Assembly: GCF_002029255.1 (NCBI RefSeq)
Contig: NZ_MZGT01000006.1
Coordinates: 1-64,000 of the forward strand
Direction of reading: 5' to 3'
DNA length: 64,000 nucleotides
Origin: Clostridium chromiireducens
GTDB taxonomy: Bacteria; Bacillota; Clostridia; Clostridiales; Clostridiaceae
Within the stretch, counting starts at the first letter, position 1, and each line of letters begins with the position of its first letter. Positions 53,349-61,110 of this stretch are shown in pieces. The notes beneath the pieces are model-generated. The model was not told the DNA's origin. It made no database searches and worked only from the letters and a program-made list of their open reading frames with translations. The translations under genes and the position numbers were made by a program.

Positions 53349-54941
53349 TTATTCTTCTACAATTCCTAGTGCTTCATCTACTATAGATCTTATTCTAGTT
53401 ACATGTAATCCATAAATTACTTGAACATTTTCTCCTTTTTTAACTACTCCTGTGGCCCCTGTTCCCTTTAATGTGGCTTCATCAACTTTTGATGTATCAT
53501 CAAGGATTAATCTTAATCTTGTAAAACAATTATCTACTTTTTTAATATTTTCTCTTCCGCCTAGGGCTTCTATTATTACAAGTGCTTCATTTCCTGCTCC
53601 AGCTTTGTTTGAATCACCTTGTTCCCCTGATACCTTTTCCTTGTAGTCCTGTTTAGTATAAAGTTTAACTTCCTCACTGCTGTCTTCTCTTCCAGTAGTC
53701 TTTAAGTTAAGTTTAACTATTAGGAATCTGAATACTACATAGTAAACTACAAATTGTGCAATACCTACTAAAATAAACATTGGCCAGCCTGTTTTTTCTA
53801 TGCCCAATGGTAAGTTATAAAGTAAGAAATCTATAAATCCGTTAGGGCCTATCGCTCTTACATTTAATATATTTAAAGCCACCATTCCAAGTCCGCTTAA
53901 TACTGCGTGCACTCCAAATAATATTGGTGCTGTGAATAAGAATGAAAATTCAATTGGTTCTGTAACACCTGCAATTAATGATGTTACTGCTGCTGGTATA
54001 AGTATTGCTTTAGCTTTCTTTTTCTTATCAGCATCAGCTGTATGATAAAGTGCTAAGCATGCTCCTATTAAACCAAACATTTTTGATAATCCTCTAGCAT
54101 CCCATATAACTGTGCTTGATAAAACTTTAACTGAAGGGTCTGCTATTTGTGCAAAATAAATATTTCTTGATCCTTCTAAAACTTTACCTGCTACAGTTTC
54201 TACTCCTCCAAGTGGACTATATAAGAATGGAGTATAAACTAAGTGATGTAATCCTGTTGGAATTAGAAGTCTTTCTAACATTCCATACATAAATATTCCG
54301 AAGTTACCTGACTTTTGTATATAATATCCTAAACTTGATATTGCCCATTGTACCGATGGCCAAACATAAGAAAGTATTACTGCGAGTATAACTACTACTG
54401 GGATAAGTATTAAAAATACTAATCTTGAACCACCATATATTTGGAAAGCTCCATTAAATTCCGTTTTGCAATATTTGTTATGAAAATAAGCCACAACTAT
54501 ACCTAATATTATTCCTAGAAAAACTCCCATGTCTAAAACTTGAGTTCCAAGTACAACTGCTTGCCCCGAACCTCTTAACTGATCCGCTGGAACTAATCTC
54601 CCTGATAAGTTAAGGAAAATGTTCATAGCATTATTGAATATGAAATAAACTAAAACTGATGTAAAACCTGATTCTGCTTTTTTCTCTTTTGCAAGCCCTA
54701 CAGCCAATCCTACACAGAATATAATTCCAAGATTTGATAAGATAGGGACTAAAGAACCTGAAAGTATTTTACCAAATCCAAATATTACGGCATTTTTTAG
54801 AAACGGTGCATATTCTGCCAATTTGGCATTTGTTAAGATATTTCCAAAGGCTATTAATATACCTACAATTGGAAGTATTAATACTGGAATGAACATAGCC
54901 TTAGAAAATCTCTGCATGCCATTCATAATTTTATCCTTCAT
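53349..54941 (-). CDS. glvC: PTS alpha-glucoside IICB permease
   Basis: A 530-residue permease with an N-terminal IIC domain (about ten helices, residues 1-405; GLHHLVYTPFLYSPLGG and TEPIEFSFLF motifs), a charged linker and a C-terminal IIB domain whose phosphorylated Cys is at about 472 in DNCFTRLRLIL. The GlvC/MalB type imports maltose or other alpha-glucosides. The start is ATG 54941 with GAGGTG six bases upstream. An in-frame GTG at 54950 lies inside that site. Confidence 0.92.
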   Translation of the reverse strand: MKDKIMNGMQRFSKAMFIPVLILPIVGILIAFGNILTNAKLAEYAPFLKNAVIFGFGKILSGSLVPILSNLGIIFCVGLAVGLAKEKKAESGFTSVLVYFIFNNAMNIFLNLSGRLVPADQLRGSGQAVVLGTQVLDMGVFLGIILGIVVAYFHNKYCKTEFNGAFQIYGGSRLVFLILIPVVVILAVILSYVWPSVQWAISSLGYYIQKSGNFGIFMYGMLERLLIPTGLHHLVYTPFLYSPLGGVETVAGKVLEGSRNIYFAQIADPSVKVLSSTVIWDARGLSKMFGLIGACLALYHTADADKKKKAKAILIPAAVTSLIAGVTEPIEFSFLFTAPILFGVHAVLSGLGMVALNILNVRAIGPNGFIDFLLYNLPLGIEKTGWPMFILVGIAQFVVYYVVFRFLIVKLNLKTTGREDSSEEVKLYTKQDYKEKVSGEQGDSNKAGAGNEALVIIEALGGRENIKKVDNCFTRLRLILDDTSKVDEATLKGTGATGVVKKGENVQVIYGLHVTRIRSIVDEALGIVEE

Positions 54942-54992
54942 AATTTCCACCTCTTATTAATAATTTATTATGTCTTTGTCATAGGCTCATTA

Positions 54993-55007
54993 TATATACG
55001 TTTTCAT
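54993..55007 (-). promoter_or_regulatory. Candidate cre (CcpA) site
   Basis: The minus-strand ATGAAAACGTATATA fits the Gram-positive cre consensus WTGNAANCGNWNNCW at all but one position. It lies within the spacer of a likely promoter (TATAAT just downstream), so catabolite repression of the alpha-glucoside operon is expected. Confidence 0.5.
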
Positions 55008-55011
55008 TTAA

Positions 55012-55027
55012 TTGAAATAGATTTCAA
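55012..55027 (-). promoter_or_regulatory. Candidate RpiR-family operator
   Basis: The perfect palindrome TTGAAA-taga-TTTCAA matches the TGAAA-N4-TTTCA sites typical of MurR/RpiR-family regulators. It overlaps the -35 region of the PTS promoter and lies just downstream of the regulator gene. Confidence 0.6.
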
Positions 55028-55034
55028 GCATTAA

Positions 55035-55066
55035 GAAACCTGTTAGCATAAAAGATAACAGGTTTC
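55035..55066 (-). terminator. Intrinsic terminator of the RpiR-type regulator gene
   Basis: An 11-bp stem GAAACCTGTTA/TAACAGGTTTC with a short loop, followed by TTAAT on the minus strand, 10 bp past the stop. It separates the regulator from the PTS operon. Confidence 0.75.
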
Positions 55067-55075
55067 TCAAATTAA

Positions 55076-55834
55076 CTATTTATTCTCTTTTTTTGTTTCT
55101 TCATAATATCTATAAATTAAGTATTCCATAAACATAAGCATATTTGCAAAAAACGAATTAGGCAATACATTGCTGTCGTCCAATTTATGCATATCAACTA
55201 TCTTAAAGGAAATGTTTGAAAGAGCTGAAATACTGTTTTCCACTTCCTTCGTAAATGAAACTATCACTGTATTTTTCTTCTTTGCTACTTGAACCTTATC
55301 TAATACTTCTTTAGTCTCTCCAGATTTTGATATTACTATTAGTGTTTCCATATCTTCTAGATTATTTTCAAAACTGCCCTTAGAATCTATCAATATGCTC
55401 TTTACCCCTATACCCAGCAGTTTTTTATTAAAGTATTCTCCAGCAATTTCAGAATAGCCTCTTGCATAAATAAAAATATACTTACGTGTCCCACTTGCTA
55501 GTATCTCTATAAATCTTTTAACATGTTCCTCCTCTATATATTTACATAAAAAATTAATATCCGTGCCTATTAATGCTTCTGATTTTTCTATAATTCCTGT
55601 ATTACCAGCATCAATTAGAGGCGTTATATTATATATCATATCAATGAATCCTGTGAAACCTAATTTCTTCGAAAGTCTCATAATTGTTGATGTAGATGTA
55701 TAGTTTGCTGCAGCAACTCCTCTGACTCCAATATCCATAACAATATTAATATTATTAATTATATATTCCAGTACCTGTTCTTCTATAGGTGTAATTTTCT
55801 TATTATTGACTATCTTACTTAAATCAACTTTCAT
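55076..55834 (-). CDS. MurR/RpiR-family transcriptional regulator
   Basis: A 252-residue regulator. An N-terminal HTH_6 domain (IGVRGVAAANYTSTSTIMRLSKKLGFTGF, about residues 36-64) and a C-terminal SIS sugar-phosphate isomerase-like domain (YIFIYARGYSEIAG, LIVISKSGETKEVLD) are present. It probably senses a phospho-alpha-glucoside and controls the adjacent PTS operon through the palindrome at 55012. Confidence 0.9.
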   Translation of the reverse strand: MKVDLSKIVNNKKITPIEEQVLEYIINNINIVMDIGVRGVAAANYTSTSTIMRLSKKLGFTGFIDMIYNITPLIDAGNTGIIEKSEALIGTDINFLCKYIEEEHVKRFIEILASGTRKYIFIYARGYSEIAGEYFNKKLLGIGVKSILIDSKGSFENNLEDMETLIVISKSGETKEVLDKVQVAKKKNTVIVSFTKEVENSISALSNISFKIVDMHKLDDSNVLPNSFFANMLMFMEYLIYRYYEETKKENK

Positions 55835-55973
55835 CCTCTAATCATCCTCTAATCATATATGGATTTCTATAAATAATTTACTAATAGTATTGTAATATAT
55901 AACTATAGTATTAATCAACTTGCCCATTAAATGCTCCAAAGTCAATTTTACGGACACAATGTCCTCTCCTAGC

Positions 55974-57326
55974 TTAATATTGGTATATTATATCTTCTAT
56001 TGATTCCTTACATATTGAGACCGCTTTATCTATTTCTTCTTCGTTAATAATTAGTGGAGGATTAAAATATAGCACATTACCTAAAGGTCTTAGGATCAAG
56101 CCTTTATTTAATGCCCTTTTATATACTTCGTATCCTATCCTAAGCTCGGAATCATAACCTTCTTTTGTCTTCTTATCTTTTACAAGTTCCATTGCATTAA
56201 TGAGTCCAATGCTTCTGATTTCACCTATGTTTTGATGTTCTAGCAATGCATCTTTTAACTTATTATTTAAATAATCTGCTCGTACATTTGCTTTTTCCAA
56301 TATAGCTTCTTCCCTTAATATCTTTTGAACTGCTAAAGCTGCAGAACAACCGAGGGGATTTCCGCTATAGGTATGACTATGCATAAAAGCTTTTCCTTTA
56401 TTGTAATCATCATAAAATGCATTATAGATTTCATCTGTTGTAATTGTTATTGCCATAGGCATATAGCCCCCTGTTAATCCTTTTGATACACACATAATAT
56501 CTGGGCTGACATTTGCATGATCAAAAGCAAACATTTTTCCTGTCCTTCCAAAACCGGTGGCAATTTCATCTGCAATAAGAATCACCTTATATTCATCACA
56601 TATTTTCCTCAATTTTTTTAAATATATAGGTGGATATATTCTCATTCCAGCACTTCCCTGTAATAGTGGTTCAATAATTATTGCACAAGTCTCCTCACCG
56701 TATTTATTAAAGGATTTTTCTGCATGCTCAAAACATTCAGCATTACAACACTCTCTTGTTTTACCATAAGGACATCTATAGCAGTCTGGAGCCTCCACAT
56801 GAATTGTATCCATTAACATAAGCTTATAAATTTTCGCATACAAATCCATACTTCCAACAGATAATGCTCCAATAGTCTCTCCATGATATCCTTCACTTAA
56901 GCACATAAATTTTGTTTTCTTTTTATTTCCCATCTGATATTGATATTGAAAGCTCATTTTTAAAGCAGATTCAACAGAAGCAGAACCATTATCCGAGAAG
57001 TTAAATTTCGTAAGACCTTCAGGAATTATTTTACTTAGCTCTTCACAAAGTTTTATTGCTGGTTCATGAGAAAAGTTAGCAAAAATAACGTGTTCTAAAT
57101 TATCAAGCTGATTTTTAATATATTCATTTATTGTAGGATTGCAGTGTCCAAGTAGATTACACCACCATGAACTTACAATATCAATATATTCCTTGCCGTC
57201 TTTATCATATAAATAAATCCCTTTTCCATGATCAATTATAATTGATTTCAGTTTTTCATAATCTTTCATCTGTGAACATGGGTGCCATATATATTTTAAA
57301 TCTTTTTCTACTAAGTTCATTTTCAT
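55974..57326 (-). CDS. bioA: Adenosylmethionine-8-amino-7-oxononanoate aminotransferase
   Basis: A 450-residue fold-type I PLP enzyme that converts KAPA to DAPA in biotin synthesis. The class III aminotransferase signature LIADEIATGFGRTGKMFAFDHA and the PLP lysine in DIMCVSKGLTGG are present, together with the BioA-specific YIWHPCSQMKDY near the start. Two ATG codons six bases apart are possible. It lies 20 bp after bioD and closes the bioY-bioD-bioA operon. Confidence 0.93.
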   Translation of the reverse strand: MKMNLVEKDLKYIWHPCSQMKDYEKLKSIIIDHGKGIYLYDKDGKEYIDIVSSWWCNLLGHCNPTINEYIKNQLDNLEHVIFANFSHEPAIKLCEELSKIIPEGLTKFNFSDNGSASVESALKMSFQYQYQMGNKKKTKFMCLSEGYHGETIGALSVGSMDLYAKIYKLMLMDTIHVEAPDCYRCPYGKTRECCNAECFEHAEKSFNKYGEETCAIIIEPLLQGSAGMRIYPPIYLKKLRKICDEYKVILIADEIATGFGRTGKMFAFDHANVSPDIMCVSKGLTGGYMPMAITITTDEIYNAFYDDYNKGKAFMHSHTYSGNPLGCSAALAVQKILREEAILEKANVRADYLNNKLKDALLEHQNIGEIRSIGLINAMELVKDKKTKEGYDSELRIGYEVYKRALNKGLILRPLGNVLYFNPPLIINEEEIDKAVSICKESIEDIIYQY

Positions 57327-57346
57327 TCTCTTTTCTATTTTAAAAT

Positions 57347-58027
57347 TTACTCAAAGACTCCTAATAGTTTTTTAATACTAATGTTTAAATCTTTTTCATT
57401 CTCTTTTACCGTTGCTATTACTGGAATTTTAGTAATTGCCTCTATCATTTTTTTATTATCTTTATGAAGCATATTATTTTCATTATAGTTATTTAATATA
57501 ATTCCTTTTATTGATATATTTCTAATCTTTAAATATTCCACAGTGATAGCCACATGATTAATTGTTCCAATTCCTGCATCTGCAATAATTAAAGTTGAAA
57601 GACCTAGCTCTTTTATTATATCTTCAAGCATGATCTTTTTATGGTCATATCTTATAGGACACACTATTCCTCCGCTGCCCTCCATAACTAAATAATCATA
57701 CTTTGATGAAGCATTATTAAAATCTTCAACAACTTTCTTCATTTCAACTGGGTTTCCTTCTATCTGAGCCGCTAAGTGCGGTGATACAGCTTCTTTATAT
57801 ACGTATGATACAAGGTTATCTGTATTTTCATTAATATTTGCAATTCTTTTTACATAGCAGGCATCGCCTGGGATTAATCCATTTTCTGTGATCTCAGCCC
57901 CACTTAGTGCTGCTTTATAGTAACCTCCATTATAACCAGACTCTTTTAATTTTTTAACTATAAGCGCTGTTACAAACGTCTTTCCTATATCAGTTCCTGT
58001 TGCAGTAATAAAAATCTTCTTACTCAC
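57347..58027 (-). CDS. bioD: Dethiobiotin synthetase
   Basis: A 226-residue P-loop enzyme. Walker A TATGTDIGKTFVT is at residues 8-20 and the biotin-pathway motif VMEGSGGIVCPI near 113-124. It catalyses ATP-dependent carboxylation of DAPA to dethiobiotin. The start is a GTG at 58027 with GAGGTGA. It sits between bioY and bioA. Confidence 0.93.
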   Translation of the reverse strand: MSKKIFITATGTDIGKTFVTALIVKKLKESGYNGGYYKAALSGAEITENGLIPGDACYVKRIANINENTDNLVSYVYKEAVSPHLAAQIEGNPVEMKKVVEDFNNASSKYDYLVMEGSGGIVCPIRYDHKKIMLEDIIKELGLSTLIIADAGIGTINHVAITVEYLKIRNISIKGIILNNYNENNMLHKDNKKMIEAITKIPVIATVKENEKDLNISIKKLLGVFE

Positions 58028-58036
58028 TCTAAAATT

Positions 58037-58627
58037 TCACCTCACATTAAATTTTTTGATTGCAGGAATAATACGTTTATAAAGATGTGCACTGAGCAAA
58101 CAAAGTAAAATATCTCCCGGAACAGCTAAGATAAAGCAATATAGAAATAGTGGCCATAATCCAATTGGAGTATTAATTACATAATTGCAAATTATATAGT
58201 AATAAATCATACCTATTCCATAAACAATAGCTAGTCCAATAAAATTGCCACTTAAAATTCCAGTAAAAGTAGGATTTGATTTCTTATTAACAATCTTCCC
58301 TGTAACATAACTTGCAATATAAAATCCAATTAAATACCCAAAGCTCGGTTTAAATATATAACCAATTCCTCCTCCTTCAGAAAAAATCGGTAATCCTATA
58401 AGCCCAAGCAAAATATACATTAAAACGCTGTAAGCTCCCATTTTCCCTCCAAGTATGAGGCCTGCCATAGTAGTAAATAAAAATTGTAGTGTAAAAGGCA
58501 ATACTGGTATCGGAACCTTAATAAATGCCCCTAATGTAATTAATGCTGTAAAAATTGCACAAAAGATTAATTGATGTGTTGATATTTTTCTATTATTTTG
58601 TATTATGTCTATTTTTTGATTTTCCAT
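58037..58627 (-). CDS. bioY: Biotin transporter BioY (ECF S component)
   Basis: A 196-residue membrane protein. BioY signatures: FTLQFLFTTMAGLILGGKMGAYSVLMYILLGLIGLPIF and the glycine-rich GGGIGYIFKPSFGYLIGFYIASYV. It captures biotin with high affinity, alone or with EcfAT. It is the first gene of the biotin operon, directly behind the BirA operator. Confidence 0.93.
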   Translation of the reverse strand: MENQKIDIIQNNRKISTHQLIFCAIFTALITLGAFIKVPIPVLPFTLQFLFTTMAGLILGGKMGAYSVLMYILLGLIGLPIFSEGGGIGYIFKPSFGYLIGFYIASYVTGKIVNKKSNPTFTGILSGNFIGLAIVYGIGMIYYYIICNYVINTPIGLWPLFLYCFILAVPGDILLCLLSAHLYKRIIPAIKKFNVR

Positions 58628-58669
58628 TGTTCCACACCTCCAAAATCCAATATATACCTTTTAGTTTAC

Positions 58670-58703
58670 ATTGTCAACCTTGTTTTATTTTCAGGTTAAC
58701 AAT
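58670..58703 (-). promoter_or_regulatory. BirA operator
   Basis: ATTGTCAACC and GGTTAACAAT form an inverted repeat 14 bp apart, matching the Firmicutes BirA consensus (ATTGTTAACY-N14/15-GGTTAACAAT) with one change. It lies 43 bp upstream of bioY, so biotin-bound BirA should repress bioYDA. Confidence 0.85.
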
Positions 58704-58918
58704 ATGAACTACGATATTTATTGCCTATTATAAATGAATTAATTAAGTTTATATGAGAAAAAAATAGTCATCAAAATAATAAAACTCCATACTGAATTAC
58801 TAAATCTTTAAGGATTTTATAACTCAATATGAAGCATTATTGTGTTTTAATATTTCTTTTTTAATAATTTTTCTTTATATTAAACTCCCACTAGTTATTT
58901 CAATACAATACTTTTTAA

Positions 58919-59494
58919 TTACTTAGTAGTATCACCTTTTGCATTTTGATCTGCCGCTTGTCTAACTGCTATTTTTGAAATGGTTTCTTTATCTTTATCT
59001 GAGTATGTAATTAAAAGTGTATCTCCAACTTTAATATCACTAACTGTAAGTGCTTTAGCATCTGAGTTTTGTTTTCCTCTGCTCATTGCAGTTATTTCTA
59101 TTCCGTCACCAACTGTAATATCTTTAGTTTCACCTGTATATTCTACTTTCCTGTTACCTTGTTTCGTAGGTGGCTGTCCGTCTTTATTGTTATCTTGTGG
59201 TGGGGCTTTTTGATCTCCACTTTTATTTGTATGTTCTTGATTTCCTCCTTGAGGCATTTCAGGTGCCTTAATAAGCTTTAAGGTTATTTTATTTCCATCT
59301 ATACTTGAAACTTCGCCTTGTAAATCTGCTGCCTGAAAATTCTTTTGAGGCGCTTTTCCATTGTCAGTGGAAGCATTTTGAGTACTTTCAGTTGTTTGAA
59401 TGGTTTGAGCAGCTCCAGCACTAGTTTTACTGCATCCAACCATTAAAGTAGCTGTAATCACTACTCCAGTTAGAGCACAAATTATTCGTTTCAT
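58919..59494 (-). CDS. Secreted lipoprotein with DUF5666-like domain
   Basis: A 191-residue lipoprotein. A signal peptide and lipobox LMVGC (Cys about residue 21) are followed by a Ser/Thr/Gln-rich linker. A small beta domain (LQGEVSSIDGNKITLKLIK) comes next, interrupted by a Pro/Gly/Gln-rich insert at about residues 80-110, then VKVGDTLLITYSDKDKETISKI. The repeated GxVSSIDGNxITLK pattern is typical of DUF5666 or OB-like exported domains. The function is unknown. The 291 bp downstream, up to bioY, hold the BirA site and an AT-rich hairpin-forming stretch near 58788-58831. Confidence 0.7.
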   Translation of the reverse strand: MKRIICALTGVVITATLMVGCSKTSAGAAQTIQTTESTQNASTDNGKAPQKNFQAADLQGEVSSIDGNKITLKLIKAPEMPQGGNQEHTNKSGDQKAPPQDNNKDGQPPTKQGNRKVEYTGETKDITVGDGIEITAMSRGKQNSDAKALTVSDIKVGDTLLITYSDKDKETISKIAVRQAADQNAKGDTTK

Positions 59495-59651
59495 TCCAAT
59501 TCCTCCATTACAATATATTATGTAAGCTTGTTGATAATTTAATGATACAATCGGAATATAACAGTTTTATCACAACTTTATTACAAATATATGAATATAA
59601 ATGGAGCTGCCTCGTTTTAAAACATCTTTTTAAATTTCCTTTAAAAACCTC

Positions 59652-59682
59652 TTGACTTAGAGTTAACTTTAACACTTATACT
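59652..59682 (+). promoter_or_regulatory. Candidate MerR-family promoter with 19-bp spacer
   Basis: -35 TTGACT (59652-59657) and -10 TATACT (59677-59682) are 19 bp apart. The spacer carries the inverted repeat TTAGAGTTAACTTTAA centred on GTTAAC. Overlong spacers with a central dyad are the hallmark of MerR-type activation, and this sequence resembles AdhR/NmlR-type aldehyde-responsive sites. Confidence 0.65.
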
Positions 59683-59723
59683 TATATTAACAAAATAATG
59701 TAAAGCTTTAAGGAGGCACTATA

Positions 59724-60893
59724 ATGAATTTTAATTATTTTATACCAACAAAAATACTTTTCGGTGCAGGAAAGTTAAACGAACTGCATAAACATCCTCT
59801 TCCTGGAAAAAAAGCATTAATTGTCACAACTGCTGGTACTTCAGTAAAAAAATTTGGTTACTTAGACCGCTTGAAAGAACAACTTGATTTAGCAGGTATT
59901 TCATATATTCTTTTTGATAAAATCCTTCCAAATCCTATTAAAGATCATGTAATGGAAGGTGCTGCCCTTGCCAAAGAAAATGACATTGATTTTGTTATTG
60001 GCCTTGGTGGCGGAAGCAGTATAGATTCTGCAAAGGCAATTGCTGTTATGGCTTCTAACGAAGGAGACTACTGGGATTATATTTCAGGAGGTACTGGAAA
60101 AGGACTACCTGTTCCAAATGATCCACTTCCTATAGTAGCTATTACAACAACTGCTGGTACTGGTACAGAAGCAGATCCATGGACAGTTACAACTAAAACA
60201 GAAACTAATGAGAAAATTGGTTTTGGTTATGATAAAACATTCCCAGTTCTATCTGTAGTTGATCCTGAATTAATGGTTTCAGTTCCTAAAAACCTAACTG
60301 CTTATCAAGGTTTTGATGCTCTTTTCCATAGTACTGAAGGTTATCTAAATACTACTTCATATGTAATGAGCGATATGTTTGCATTGAAATCAATAGAACT
60401 TATTGGAAAGAGTCTGGCTGAGGCAGTACAGAATGGAAGCAATCTAAATGCCCGTGGTGATATTGCTTTAGCAAATACTTTAGCTGGTATGGTAGAATCT
60501 ACATCTGGATGTATTTCAGAACATAGTCTTGCACATGCAATCAGTGCCTTCCATCCAAAATTTGAGCATGGTGCAGCATTAATATCCATTAGCGCAGCTT
60601 ATTATGCCCATTTTGCTAAAAGTGGTACTTGTGATGAACGGATGATTCAGATGGCTAAGGCATTAGGTAAAGAAGATGCCTCTTCCCCTATGGATTTTGT
60701 TACTACATTAGTAGAACTTCAAAAAGCTTGCGATGTAGATCAAATCAAAATGAGTGATTATGGAATGAAATATGATGAATTACACAAATATGTTGAAAAT
60801 TCAAGAAACAATATGGGTGCTTTATTCCAATTTGATCCAGATGCTTTAACTGATGAAGATGTATTAAAGATATTCCAAGATTCATTTAGATAA
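59724..60893 (+). CDS. Iron-containing alcohol dehydrogenase
   Basis: A 389-residue group III Fe-ADH. The nucleotide motif GLGGGSSIDSAKA is at residues 93-105, and metal ligands lie in the Asp194-type region and GCISEHSLAHAISAF (about 253-267) with the His of HPKFEHGAAL. Relatives include butanol/ethanol dehydrogenases and lactaldehyde reductases, so an alcohol/aldehyde interconversion is expected. The substrate is not predictable. It has a strong ribosome site (AAGGAGG) behind the MerR-like promoter and a strong terminator after it. Confidence 0.9.
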   Translation: MNFNYFIPTKILFGAGKLNELHKHPLPGKKALIVTTAGTSVKKFGYLDRLKEQLDLAGISYILFDKILPNPIKDHVMEGAALAKENDIDFVIGLGGGSSIDSAKAIAVMASNEGDYWDYISGGTGKGLPVPNDPLPIVAITTTAGTGTEADPWTVTTKTETNEKIGFGYDKTFPVLSVVDPELMVSVPKNLTAYQGFDALFHSTEGYLNTTSYVMSDMFALKSIELIGKSLAEAVQNGSNLNARGDIALANTLAGMVESTSGCISEHSLAHAISAFHPKFEHGAALISISAAYYAHFAKSGTCDERMIQMAKALGKEDASSPMDFVTTLVELQKACDVDQIKMSDYGMKYDELHKYVENSRNNMGALFQFDPDALTDEDVLKIFQDSFR

Positions 60894-60927
60894 AATTAGA
60901 GGCCACAAATTTGTGGTCTCTAATTTT
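60892..60927 (+). terminator. Intrinsic terminator of the Fe-ADH gene
   Basis: An 18-bp stem with one G-T pair (AAAATTAGAGGCCACAAA with its complement) starts inside the stop codon. Its 3' arm ends in TTTT, followed by ATTG. Confidence 0.85.
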
Positions 60928-61110
60928 ATTGTAATTGAATTAAATTTTTTTGAGGCAAATGGCACAATAACCATGACTGATGGAATAAATTAATTGTTAC
61001 TCTATACCCATTTTATATCAATAGTTTAGATATAATTCAACATATCAGTAGCAAGTGTTAATTTTGATATAATGAAACTATAAATACATATGTACATGGA
61101 GATTATAATT

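Noticed and set aside
58788..58831. Hairpin CATACTGAATTA... / ...AACTCAATATG downstream of the lipoprotein gene
   Set aside because: Several mismatches and no clear T-tail in either direction; mentioned only in passing as a possible terminator.
60967..60984. TGGCAC resembling a sigma-54 -24 element upstream of the PrpR-like regulator
   Set aside because: The -12 position reads CCATG instead of TTGCA at the required spacing.
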